Notes: generated from the sequence alone by a model not told the origin. 64,000 nucleotides of DNA from Lithodes maja (GCA_037953745.1 JBAKBP010003167.1:91001-155000), one strand, 5' to 3'. Shown: positions 32,331 to 41,601, counted from the stretch's first letter. Made by a program: numbers and translations.

Positions 32331-32658
32331 TTTACCTTAATTTACCTTCGGTGGTGCTTCACTGCAATAGCAATTGCTCCCAAACCTGTTACTAACGATA
32401 TCCGCCCTGTGTTTACAATAATTTAAACTTGTGGAGGAGTGCCAGTTACTCTGTGACACTTTTGCCAGAACCACTCATAAAACGAACCTTGTGTCTTGCT
32501 CGAAAAATCTTTAATGAAAGGTCACAGAGCTATATAATATTAACAACGTCCAATCAGATTAATGTCCTATTTACTCTTGGAACATACCGATGAAATTCAC
32601 AAATGGAAATACAATTTAACTTTGTTGGGAAACTTTCTTGTATCTGGCAACGATGGAC
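32331..32658. other. No recognisable feature
   Basis: AT-rich sequence without a frame, repeat or RNA signal that I can support. It borders the left end of the DNA transposon. Confidence 0.5.
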
Positions 32659-32661
32659 AAT
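32659..32661. repeat. Candidate 3-bp target duplication AAT, left
   Basis: AAT directly precedes the inverted repeat and matches 38254-38256. Three bases can match by chance. Confidence 0.45.
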
Positions 32662-32795
32662 TAGTCCATGAGCCAAGACCCGAATTTTGGGATATCGGTA
32701 CCACCCGGGGTGACTAATTCTCTTAGGTGTTTTTAGCTTGCTACATGTCTCTAGTTTATGTTTTGATATGATAGCCCTTGCACATTGGTAGCTTA
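32662..32795 (+). repeat. Left terminal inverted repeat
   Basis: 134 bp. Relative to the right TIR it has a 10-11 base excess after AGCCA (contains CGAATTTTGG) and a divergent middle. The two ends of the repeat are well conserved. Confidence 0.75.
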
Positions 32796-32915
32796 ATGGT
32801 CGTTATCACTTCTTGAATAGACATACCCTACCGAAAATTCCGAAATTTTTTAAAATGTCAAATTTGGGGACAGGAATGCCTAAATGTCAACAAAATGCAT
32901 ATAGTAATTGTCACA

Positions 32916-32921
32916 TTTAAT
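32916..32921 (-). terminator. Candidate polyadenylation signal for the 1,569-codon gene
   Basis: ATTAAA on the minus strand, about 70 bases after the stop codon. This is a common variant of AATAAA, and no other signal is nearer the stop. Confidence 0.35.
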
Positions 32922-32989
32922 ACAAGTCCTGTAAATACACACTATGCATGCCATGGGCTTGTACATACTATTATGGCAAATTACTACTC

Positions 32990-35900
32990 CTAAATATTAT
33001 CATCTACATCAGACTCGGAATCTGACTGTTGTGCCACCGGCTCTTCTTCAATAGCCGTGTTCTGACATGTCTGTAACCTGCACATGTCCGTGCATTTTAG
33101 ACCATTGCTGAGGCAAGTACACTTAGGGAGTTCGCATGACCGCACACACTTGCAAGACAGTAGCTGCATAACAGCATCTGGTGCTGGTGAGCCTCGCATC
33201 CAGTTGACGGCAAGCTTACCGTCCTCATCTGTCATCCAACCGCAGTCTGTTGGGTTCGCAACAAATGGCTGGCTCTGAAGACTTCTCCTCCAGATCGCAG
33301 CCTGGTAGTTTGCACGCAGTGCATGCATGAAGAGGCAGTCCTCACAAGGAGGGAGTTGACTTGACTCTACCTCTCCACGTCTTGCACAGAACAGCTCATA
33401 CCGAAGCTTGTTTACCTTAGTTGTGTGGGTAGATGGTAGGTACATGTGGCAGGTGATTTCCTGTAGCTTCTCAAAGAGTTCAGGAGACACTTCCCATGAG
33501 CGTCCAAGTTCGTGAAAAGCATCCTGGTATGTCTTGTCCATCTTCACCTGCTTGAGTGTCGTCATCTTCCCTCGGCCAGCGAATGCACTGACGGTATCAC
33601 AGCCTGTAAAGGCATGCATACCAATCAATGAATCACACACGCTGCCTCCCAGTGTGCGGCTCAGTGTGGTGATATCCAGGAATCTTGTCCGGTTCTTCGT
33701 CCCGCACTTCTGGAACAGATGGGATGGGATCTTGTGGCACATGCCAAGACACAACACCATGACGTCTGTATCTTCTGCAGTGATGATGACAGACTTGTTC
33801 CCAGATTCTGCTGCATGAAGTGCATGGAGAAGAAGGCGTGTGTCTGCTTCTTCTTGAGTTGACTTAAGCTCAGGAGCCTCTTCCCACTGCTCTTTGGTGA
33901 TCTTGAAGCAGTGCTGCTCACATGTGACATACAGCTCCTTGTCCTTGAGCTTCTCCCTGTGCTGTGGTGCCTTCCATTCTTCTACCAAGAACTTGATAAG
34001 ACTTGCCTTGTTGGAGGAACTACCGAGTAACTTTCTCCACTGCTGGATGTTGTGCCCAGGTTGAATGTTCTTGAAATGAATTCCTGTGCCTGCACTTCTT
34101 TTGGCTCGTTCTGCATCCTTGATGGATGTCTCCTTGTAGATATCAAACACAACATCAATGCGCCTGCTCTTAGCACCTTCATGAACAGCGTGACTCAGTG
34201 CTGTACCTGCAAGCTGTGAAAAAGTTTTGTCGTTTCCCTTCAGTTTGTGGACCAGGCTCATCCCATCAATTATGGTAGCAGAGGGCTCGGGTATCACTTC
34301 TGCAGGAGAAACATTCCTCTCTAACTCCTTTGCTAGGGCAGCCTTGTTGGTCTTGCGGAGAGACCCATCACCGCTGGCAAGTGCCCAAGGCAAAGGCCCA
34401 AGGGGATGAGCCAAGACATCACTCATTTTGAGCTTTCTGTTCTCGGCAACAAGGATCATCTGGCCAAATAGGTTCCTGTCAGCCTTTAAGATAGCCTCCT
34501 TGGCATGGTCTTGTGAGCGTGGCTTCATTCTGATGTTAGTGAACGTTCTCAGTTTCGTCTTCGTCATCGTGTCATGAAACTGTATAGTTGGCGTATCGAT
34601 CTCCAGGCGCTCTTCCTTGAAGGCTTGATATGCATCCTCTCCTATTCTGTAGGCCCCTAGAAGGTCTTTGACAACTTCTGGTGGTGCCATAGTCGCAGTT
34701 GACAAACTGACAAGATCTTCTTGCTCTGCGTTGAAGGGGTTCAACCAGCTGGTCTCCATCAGTTGAACTAAAGATTGGACATCGGCCTCATCTCTTCTAA
34801 TCCTGGCCATCTGTAGGTCTGGGTGGCTGAAGTCAGTATACTTTTGGCCTACTACCATAGTCCTGAGCTGCCTTAAGTACCTGCTGCGATACTCCGATGT
34901 CAGGTAGTACCTGGCGACAGCTCCGCCTTTCAGGCTGAAGCCTTTTGTGCCCCCTGGTGTCTGGGTGTCTTTGTTGATCGTCTCTTCGATTGTCTGGTCC
35001 ACAGGGATCCGTCCAAAGGGATTCTTGCTACCGATCTGGACCGAAAAGCCACCTTGCATGAAGTGTTCATGGACCTCTGGGTGTTCAATGGGCAGTCGAG
35101 ACATCAAGGCATAGTAGTAGGTTAGGAACCGGGCATAGTTCACTTTGTCATAGGCAAAACACCACGGTATCATCTGTCGGATTGCTCCTAGGTGGAGCAT
35201 CCAGTTGCCTTCTCTGGAGGCTCGAATTAAGTCCAGCATGATCTCAACCATGTCCAGGTATGACATCCAGAATGCTGAGAGGTTGTGTTCATCTCTGAGG
35301 GTCTCAAGATAAACTTGGAAAAGCTTCATGATATGTGTGCATGATTCACTCTCCATCAGCTCTTGAAAGAGTCCCTGAGACACATTGCTGTGAAAGCTGT
35401 TGATGTCCTTCAGTGTTTCATCTAGATGGTGTATGTCCCTTGAATGGTTTTCTTCTAGCCATGAAAGGAAGCCTTTCCATGCAAGCCTCATCAGTGCTTC
35501 ATACACGAGCTTGTGTAGTCTCACTGCTCTGTTGTACCTCTTGCCGTTCATCACTCCTGACACTGATCCTTCTGCGATGATACCTGATTCCACACACAGA
35601 TCTCTAAGACCTGCATCTTGAAACCTCTTTCCTATGGTGGAGATGAGATTACAGATTGTGTGGAAGACGCCCATCCTGATGATAATGTTCTTGAACTTCT
35701 CTTGTTTCCAGATAACTTCGGCAGCTTTGGCATAGAGTGCTTGATCAAACACGCACACAATCTTGTTAAGCTGTAAGGACTGCATGATAGCATGCGTTTG
35801 TTCCAAGATTTCATTAACGGTGGACATTTCTGTTGCGGGAGCATTGATAGTGGGCAGGTAGCTTACAGTGTCCTGAACCACTGCAATGTCTCTGCGCATT

Positions 35901-37699
35901 TTGATGTTGAACCCAGTCCAACTGCTGATGGACTGGTCCTCATGGTCTGACATTCGAGTAAGAAGCCAGATATGGTTCTTTGTCTTTGAATCCTGGACTT
36001 CCTTGGTAGTGTCGACATACGCAGTCTCAATCCTAGGTGGCCCTGCCCGCCGCCCAACATTGTATATTGGCAACATTGATGATGTCTGAGTGATGCTTCT
36101 TATCTTGGACTTGGTAATCTCTGGCAGGACTTTCTCTGGCACAGAGCCTGCAACCTTGGACTGGACAGCAATGACATTGACTCTATGAGAAGTACCAGCT
36201 CCACTTAGGGTCTCTTCAAGTCGGTCAATGTTATCCCAGGCCAGGGTTGTGAACACACCAGGGTAGATGTTTGCTGGCAGTGGAATGTCATCCTTTGAGC
36301 ATTCCAGCTTCTGGATACAAAGGGCTGTATCGATCTCCTCAAACATTGAGTAAGACACACAGTGACCAAGACGATTCAGAGTTCGGATCAGTTCTGTGTT
36401 TCCTGTCAAAGACTTTACAGCATTGGTCAGCAGTACGTGCTTGGGTGGTTTTGTCTTGCCACTGGTAACAGCAAAGACCAAGTCACTGCCAAAGGAAGTG
36501 GCAAGACGTTGAGCTCTTTCAGAGGGAGTTTCACACTCACACTCTCCTGTCAGCAGGGTGTGCAGGAATTGAGTGACTGCTGCAGGAATGACATTCTGAT
36601 CTGTATCGGGAGGCCATGGGTGACTCACATCTTGTTTATTGATCTCATTCCTCAGCTGCATTCCTGCTTTGGTTAAGACATCTTCAGAGTTAGCTGCTCT
36701 TGCTTCTTGCAGGTCTTTTGCCATTTTGTGTGCTTGCCGGGCAAGGTCGTCCATTGAGAGGCTGCGTGGATAGATTAGAAGCTTTCCTTTCTCATCTGGG
36801 ACAAAGCGTAGTGATTCTCCAAACTCGGTTTCAATCTTTCGGCGAACATGTTTCTTTGTCGCTGGTTTCAGTTGGATAATACCACGGGACATCATGGATC
36901 TCTCAAGCCTAGATGTGAGGTTTGTCATAGGCAGTACCTCTGGGTTGGGGAATAATTTGGTCCTTATATACAAGCAGAGTTCCTCGAGGGCTTCTGTCTC
37001 AACCTCTTCGTAGCGTGCTTCCTCGCTTTCTTCCTGATTTTCACCTGCACCCGACCTGGCGGCCGCTGGGAAATCATCTTTTGTGAAGAGTTTGTAGCAC
37101 GACTTGTGGTAGTGACCCTCTGCAGCAACAAGGTCTCTGCTAACTAAACCAAGGATTCTCTGGTTGAGTTTCCTTATTGCTGCTCTGCGAATCTTCTCAT
37201 CTGCTCGTAGCTCAACACACTGTATGAGTGGCTCCCTTGTCTTTGTTGTTTTTATGTACTTGCTTGACTTCTCGCAGAAGATACATCCTTTGGCATACAC
37301 CCTGCTAGTACTAGGGGCATCCCTTGATGCCCTCCTCCTGGGGTCGACGCTTGCTGATTCTATCTTGACACCCTTGGCAAGGATAGAATCCAGTGACTTC
37401 TTCATTGTAAAGAGACTACGACATTTACGGTGATAATGTATGTGTGGTATTCCTCCTTCTTCAAGGCCCTTGGCTGCTTCCAGGACTGGATCATGCTGCC
37501 TGATTTCTGCAGCCCTGAGCAATGTGTTCCAGGAGTCCAAATCCTGTGGTGACACCAGAGCATCGCTGTCATCATCAGAGCAGTGGATGATACAGTCGAT
37601 CCGTGCTCTCTTCCTCGCAGATGGTTCCATCCTGCCGTCAAACAGTCGACACACACCTGCAAAAAATATCACCATTAAACCATGAACAAACAAACACAT
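32990..37699 (-). CDS. Academ-like transposase: zinc modules, DDE-like region, XPG/FEN1-like nuclease, Cys8 finger
   Basis: Predicted 1,569 aa; probably starts at Met24 (37630), see the splice-site entry. Residues 36-93 and 139-201 are two Cys/His modules of form CxxC...HYHxxC. The centre (about 480-880) has AWDNIDRLEETLSG (Asp489), VCVFDQALY (Asp652) and HPEVHEHF (Glu near 875), candidates for a DDE triad. The region 1142-1385 reads like a PIN/XPG nuclease: IIDGMSL (Asp1145), DVVFDIYKETSIK (Asp1186), QEEADTRLLLHA (Glu1284, Asp1286), AEDTDVMVL (Asp1310, Asp1312) and FTGCDTVSAFAGRGK (Asp1368), the last resembling the GCDY...GIGxK hairpin of FEN1. The C-terminus (1516-1545) holds exactly eight cysteines (CKC, C, C, C, C, C, C). 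An acidic tail ends it. The role would be excision and insertion of the element in the nucleus. No stops or frameshifts are seen. The function is inferred from motifs, not from a search. Confidence 0.8.
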   Translation of the reverse strand: MCLFVHGLMVIFFAGVCRLFDGRMEPSARKRARIDCIIHCSDDDSDALVSPQDLDSWNTLLRAAEIRQHDPVLEAAKGLEEGGIPHIHYHRKCRSLFTMKKSLDSILAKGVKIESASVDPRRRASRDAPSTSRVYAKGCIFCEKSSKYIKTTKTREPLIQCVELRADEKIRRAAIRKLNQRILGLVSRDLVAAEGHYHKSCYKLFTKDDFPAAARSGAGENQEESEEARYEEVETEALEELCLYIRTKLFPNPEVLPMTNLTSRLERSMMSRGIIQLKPATKKHVRRKIETEFGESLRFVPDEKGKLLIYPRSLSMDDLARQAHKMAKDLQEARAANSEDVLTKAGMQLRNEINKQDVSHPWPPDTDQNVIPAAVTQFLHTLLTGECECETPSERAQRLATSFGSDLVFAVTSGKTKPPKHVLLTNAVKSLTGNTELIRTLNRLGHCVSYSMFEEIDTALCIQKLECSKDDIPLPANIYPGVFTTLAWDNIDRLEETLSGAGTSHRVNVIAVQSKVAGSVPEKVLPEITKSKIRSITQTSSMLPIYNVGRRAGPPRIETAYVDTTKEVQDSKTKNHIWLLTRMSDHEDQSISSWTGFNIKMRRDIAVVQDTVSYLPTINAPATEMSTVNEILEQTHAIMQSLQLNKIVCVFDQALYAKAAEVIWKQEKFKNIIIRMGVFHTICNLISTIGKRFQDAGLRDLCVESGIIAEGSVSGVMNGKRYNRAVRLHKLVYEALMRLAWKGFLSWLEENHSRDIHHLDETLKDINSFHSNVSQGLFQELMESESCTHIMKLFQVYLETLRDEHNLSAFWMSYLDMVEIMLDLIRASREGNWMLHLGAIRQMIPWCFAYDKVNYARFLTYYYALMSRLPIEHPEVHEHFMQGGFSVQIGSKNPFGRIPVDQTIEETINKDTQTPGGTKGFSLKGGAVARYYLTSEYRSRYLRQLRTMVVGQKYTDFSHPDLQMARIRRDEADVQSLVQLMETSWLNPFNAEQEDLVSLSTATMAPPEVVKDLLGAYRIGEDAYQAFKEERLEIDTPTIQFHDTMTKTKLRTFTNIRMKPRSQDHAKEAILKADRNLFGQMILVAENRKLKMSDVLAHPLGPLPWALASGDGSLRKTNKAALAKELERNVSPAEVIPEPSATIIDGMSLVHKLKGNDKTFSQLAGTALSHAVHEGAKSRRIDVVFDIYKETSIKDAERAKRSAGTGIHFKNIQPGHNIQQWRKLLGSSSNKASLIKFLVEEWKAPQHREKLKDKELYVTCEQHCFKITKEQWEEAPELKSTQEEADTRLLLHALHAAESGNKSVIITAEDTDVMVLCLGMCHKIPSHLFQKCGTKNRTRFLDITTLSRTLGGSVCDSLIGMHAFTGCDTVSAFAGRGKMTTLKQVKMDKTYQDAFHELGRSWEVSPELFEKLQEITCHMYLPSTHTTKVNKLRYELFCARRGEVESSQLPPCEDCLFMHALRANYQAAIWRRSLQSQPFVANPTDCGWMTDEDGKLAVNWMRGSPAPDAVMQLLSCKCVRSCELPKCTCLSNGLKCTDMCRLQTCQNTAIEEEPVAQQSDSESDVDDNI
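37628..37630 (-). other. Preferred start codon (Met24)
   Basis: The ATG at 37630 opens MEPSARKRARIDC, a basic start suited to a nuclear protein. The upstream 23 codons read MCLFVHGLMVIFFAG, which is hydrophobic and crosses a good splice acceptor, so they are probably intron. Confidence 0.5.
37657..37666 (-). promoter_or_regulatory. Candidate splice acceptor upstream of the transposase exon
   Basis: On the minus strand ATTTTTTGCAG precedes GTGTGTGTCGACTG. The T-rich tract followed by CAG is a good 3' splice site. It would place the whole coding region in one exon beginning at 37656, with a 5' non-coding exon further upstream. Confidence 0.45.
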
Positions 37700-38130
37700 T
37701 ACATGGAAACCACTCTACATATGTTTGCTCCTTCCAATAATAAATTATCCCCAAAATATAACCAAAAATCCCCAAATATGAAATAAACCCCTAAATATGG
37801 AGAAACTTGAAATACACATCGGAATAATTCTTGTAGAGAATCAAATAAGCTACAAGAGCTGTTAGAATATATTTTTCAATGTTCCCCATATTTAAGGATT
37901 TATTCTAGATTTAGAGGAAAATACCCAAAATATAGAGTATATTCCGAAATATGAGGAAATTTGAAAAATACCTAGGAACAACTCTGGTAGAGAATATAAT
38001 TCTACATAGGTGTTCAAAGTTTCGCGATGATTGTGTGATGGATTTTAAAGAAAATGAGGAAAACGCCGAGCGTCACGCTAAAAATCTTTATTTTTGGGTA
38101 GCACCCCTATTGCATCAAAAAAATTAGACT
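37700..38130 (-). other. 5' region of the transposon with imperfect tandem duplication
   Basis: Two AT-rich units about 157 bp apart (starting near 37795 and 37952) share AAATATG(G/A)(A/G)GAAA(C/T)TTGAAA and GTAGAGAAT. This region should hold the promoter. No TATA box could be chosen with confidence. Confidence 0.4.
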
Positions 38131-38253
38131 AAGCTACCAGTGCGAGAAGGCTATCATATCTTAATGTACTTACAGTCACTCTATAAACATTTTAGTACCA
38201 TTCGTGTTTAGTCACCCCAGGTGGTACCGATATCTGGCCTGGCTCATGGACTA
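38131..38253 (-). repeat. Right terminal inverted repeat
   Basis: 123 bp, inverse of 32662-32795. The outer 14 bases are identical, and the inner TGGTAGCTTA block is conserved. Confidence 0.75.
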
Positions 38254-38654
38254 AATCTCTGTATGTCTAAAACACTGGATAGGAAAACTGCTCCCGGAAT
38301 TGAAGCCACTGTTTGTTATTAACACTGCATACGGACATTTCTAATATTGGGAATCCTTTTCCAGAAATTGTGTTGGAATTTATAATAAACTAAGTATTGG
38401 ATGCGAAACTATGTCCTAATATGGGGATCAAGGAATATATGAAGGTTTTGTGTCACAGCCTGCAAGATGGCGGTCATTTGTCTCTCAAATGCCGCCATCT
38501 TTGTACGATTTTAACATTGAAATACGTAGCCTATATATGTTAATTTTTCGTCAATTGAATAAGATTGAATTAAGCTATTATGGGTTAAGTTCGGTAAGTT
38601 AAGTTAGGGTCTCTCAGTAAAGTTGTGATACTTAGCTTTCATATTTCAAATTTG
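38254..38654. other. No recognisable feature outside the transposon
   Basis: The first three bases are the candidate target duplication AAT. The remainder is AT-rich without a supported gene or repeat. Confidence 0.45.
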
Positions 38655-39000
38655 ATGGTGTAGCGTTCTTACCTTTGTTTCTGGCTAGAATTAGACGATT
38701 TTATGCAGTTTAAGAAGGACCTACAGTATGATATTAAGAGGGTTTATTGATATCGTATTCACCCATTTGAGTGGTATTAGATTAGGCCTACATACCCTGG
38801 TGTGTTCTTAACACCTTCACAATATAGGCGCTACATAAGGTTCATCATTTGCTGGTTATCATTAGACGATTTTCCTTACTTATAATCTGCTTCTACGACT
38901 CAAATGGGCAAATAAAACCCTCTTAATGTCATAGATCCTTCCTAAACTGCATAAATAATCTAATTATAGCCAGAATTGGGCAGAGAAAATCCTGTTGCTT
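38655..39000. repeat. Fold-back element, family B
   Basis: Arms at about 38680-38775 and 38890-38985 are inverse copies (CTGGCTA(G/T)AATTAGA, ATGCAGTTTA(A/G)GAAGGA, ATTAAGAGGGTTT, CCCATTTGAGT). The loop is about 110 bases. A smaller relative is at 52465-52620. Confidence 0.65.
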
Positions 39001-39019
39001 TCAATGCTTCGAAAATTCA

Positions 39020-39410
39020 ATTTCTCCATCTACCTACCAGTCATAATCTTCCAAATGACTATCCTTTTATCATAAATGACACATACTTCAATCCTTCATC
39101 ATTTTTCAATATTCTTGGTTTCTCATATATATTATTTTGATTTTACTGATCATTCTAGGAAATGCCATATCACCACTCTTGCTAAAAACAGTTCCCAGCA
39201 GTCAAGTTTGCTCAACCGTTTTCATGGGTTCCTTGCCCCTGGACAGCTTCTTGCTCTGTACAGGGACACAGTGCGCCCATGTATCAAGTACTGTTCTCAT
39301 GTGTGAGAAGGTTCCACCCACACCAGTTTTTGAAATGGTAGAGTCAATAGCATTTTGTCTCATCAACTCACTTCCACCTACTAATTCCCTACAATCTTTG
39401 GTAAATTTCT
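39020..39410 (+). mobile_element. Decayed LINE RT thumb fragment
   Basis: The frame at 39076-39306 contains ITTLAKNSSQQSSLLNRF and LLALYRDTVRPCIKYCSHV, the region after the RT palm in a Jockey/CR1-superfamily LINE. It continues with frameshifts to SLPPTNSLQSL near 39400 and is then cut by the fold-back element below. Confidence 0.65.
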
Positions 39411-39785
39411 ATAATTGCACCTATACGAGCTAAAAAATATGTTATTGCATTTAACAGGAAGGTACGACGAGGTAAGTGATGTGGCAATATGCGGAAATGG
39501 ATTATAAGGGCATTCCGCCCCGTCTGACAAAAGTCTATCAATCTAGATGTGACACAGATTTTACATTGTCTCAGAGAGACATTAACCTAACCTAACCTAA
39601 CCTAACCTAACAACCTTACCTAACCTAACCTAGCCTAACATAAGGGGGTAAGGGGCTTATAATCCATTTCCGCATATTGCCACCTATACCATTTCACTTA
39701 CCTCATCATACCTAATTCCTGTTAAATACAATACTAATTTGTTTAGCTCATATAGGTGCAATTATAGACCTATACCCAATCTTTC
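39400..39785. repeat. Fold-back element C with TTAGG repeats in its loop
   Basis: Arms of about 110-130 bp are inverse copies (TCTATAATTGCACCTATA(C/T)GAGCTAAA, TTTAACAGGAA, GAGGTAAGTGA and GGCAATATGCGGAAATGGATTATAAG). The loop (about 39582-39636) is (CCTAA)-type telomere repeat. It splits the LINE fragment on its left from non-coding DNA on its right. Confidence 0.7.
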
Positions 39786-39859
39786 ACTATGCACCACAAT
39801 GCTGTATATATCTCACTCTCCCATTACTATTACAATAATCAGTGTTCTCTTAATGTATG

Positions 39860-40004
39860 CCTCCTCCCTTACAGAGAGTGGGTGGCAATTGCCACCAAAT
39901 GTGGAGTATGCAGAAAAGGGTACGGGTGCAAACTCAATTCAGAGTATCGTCTGCCACTGCTAGGTACACCAGCGGTTGAATTCCATGGAACGGTTTGTTT
40001 ATGG
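39860..40004 (+). mobile_element. LINE scrap with the Cys-rich RT segment
   Basis: Reads CGVCRKGTGANSIQ and a further Cys pair, the zinc-type segment of the LINE lineage at 3690-5986. Only about 45 codons remain. Confidence 0.5.
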
Positions 40005-40539
40005 TCTTTGCGCAAATCATCCGGCACTTTTTGGTGGCCATGTTAGTTACATTCAGATTGTGTCTATCATACTGCACATGTCCGGTAAAAGCTTTTGTGT
40101 GTGACCCCCCCCCCCCCCCCAACCCTCCTTTATCTCTCAAGTGACCGTATCAGTTGTTGAGAAGGCTGCCACAGGTGAGGCGGTGCCTGATGGTGGTTGA
40201 GGGGACAGAGAGGAGCCGGTTAGATGCCCGGAAGGTGACATAAACGCTGCAGCTAAAAAGGAAGTTGTGAAGAGGGTTTATGCATGGAAGAAGAAATTGT
40301 ATAGCATCTTACTGTATATTCTGAGAAAGTATCTTGGTGGCCTTCAGTTATTCCTGAGGAGACCCTTAATATTCTATGTATATTATGCTTAAAATTAATA
40401 GTCAAAGGCGGATAATATGGGATTTTGTCAAAGGGCCCAAAGTAGTTTGGCCTTTTTTCCATAGACAATGGGCCTTGCTGTTATCGGTTTTGGGGTTAGC
40501 AGCAGTTTGGTTAGACTAATTGAATCGCTACTCACAAGG
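40005..40539. other. Non-coding; 16-base C run
   Basis: The C run lies at 40105-40120. Short frames on both strands lack motifs. Confidence 0.4.
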
Positions 40540-41065
40540 GCCCACTGTTTGCATAGTATGCAAAGGTAAGCTTGTGAGTGTTAACCTTGGCAATGAGTCA
40601 CAGGAGATGGTGGACATGTTTTGCTACTTGGTAGATACCATCTTTGCCGGTGGTGGAAAATTCCGCCTTCCCTTGAAGGGAAAGGTGTAAGCCTCATGTG
40701 CTAAAACCGTAATGACATCTGCTTCCGAAATATGGCCTGTCAAAGTGGATGATATCAACAGAATGAAATGTAAGAAGATGAGAATGGTGAGATGGATGTG
40801 TGGGACCAATCTGCATGATAGGATACATAGTGAAGAGTTGAGGAGACGGATAGATATCAAGTGTATCAGTGATGAGATGTGTACTAGCAGGCTTGGAGGG
40901 TTTGGAAATGTGGAGAGGATGAATGAACTAAGTTGGGTGAAAAGATGCAAGTCCATGAACAAAGAGGGAGCTGCACCAAGGGGCAGACCTAGAAAGATGT
41001 TGGATCAGGCCTTAGTCTGATCATGAATTTAAAAACCTGACAAATGAGGCAGCTCTGAACATGGC
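40540..41065 (+). mobile_element. LINE RT C-terminus (zinc-segment lineage)
   Basis: Opens with CTVCKGKLVS and FCYLVDTIFAGGG, then a 102-codon frame (40712-41020): SASEIWPVKVDDINRM, MVRWMCGTNLHDRIHSEEL, VERMNELSWVKR and GAAPRGRPRKMLDQAL. These are the same motifs as at 4080-4170 and 5540-5800. It is 5'-truncated and lacks the catalytic region. Confidence 0.75.
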
Positions 41066-41466
41066 TGCCAGGAGTGCAGCCATTATGTTTATTATTTATA
41101 TCTTATTGATGTTGTTAATCATGCTTCAGCTATATACAGGTAACGTCAGTATTATGCATTTATACATTAGCCCTTTTATTTTTTGTTCTATGTGGATGAG
41201 GGAGACAAAAGGCAAAACTGCCTGTGACGAGTGCCTGAATGAAAGAATGACAGGGCCAAAATCAAGGAATGTTCGAGCCAAAATGTCTGGACACACAGAG
41301 TTTGAAGTAATTTAGGTCATAGGATGAGGGAAAGATGGATTCCAGAGCTCAGCTGTTGGAACTCAGCTGACATCCTTTAAAGAATATTCTAGATAGTAGT
41401 AAACAATTGTATTCAGTATTTAAATTAACATTCAGCAACTAACAGGCTTTGAACTATCTAGATCAC
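41066..41466. other. No recognisable gene
   Basis: The 84-codon frame at 41061 starts in LINE 3' sequence and has no family motif. Confidence 0.4.
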
Positions 41467-41565
41467 TTAACCCGGGAGCTGCGGGGAGACTCTTAAGAGT
41501 TCCCCCGGCGGACTGCGGGAAGACTCTTGTGAGTAAGTAAAATAAAAAATCAACTTTTGACATCG

Positions 41566-41601
<36 letters not shown>

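Larger units (their letters stand above)
32662..38253 (-). mobile_element. Academ-like autonomous DNA transposon, 5,592 bp
   Basis: Both ends start TAGTCCATGAGCCA, identical over 14 bases, and stay similar for 123-134 bp (shared blocks GATATCGGTACCACC, GGGGTGACTAA, GATATGATAGCC and TGGTAGCTTA). AAT on either side (32659-32661 and 38254-38256) is a candidate 3-bp target duplication. The interior is a single uninterrupted 1,569-codon frame. TIRs, a 3-bp target and a large protein with XPG-like and eight-Cys parts are what I recall for the Academ superfamily (XPG lineage). The intact frame with diverged TIRs suggests either selection or a family whose two ends differ by nature. Other superfamilies (Kolobok, KDZ, EnSpm) fit less well: no TTAA target, no 8-bp target, no CACT(A/G) end. 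Confidence 0.72.

Noticed and set aside
32990..37690. Many plus-strand and out-of-frame minus-strand frames of 60-104 codons over the transposase
   Set aside because: They overlap the 1,569-codon frame, have no motifs and are expected shadows of a long coding region.
32990..37699. The 1,569-codon frame as a host gene
   Set aside because: It is single-exon, centred between matching inverted repeats and surrounded by transposons; a transposon gene is the simpler reading.
32662..38253. Kolobok, KDZ or EnSpm assignment for the DNA transposon
   Set aside because: No TTAA target, no 8-bp target and no CACT(A/G) ends; the XPG-like and Cys8 parts favour Academ.
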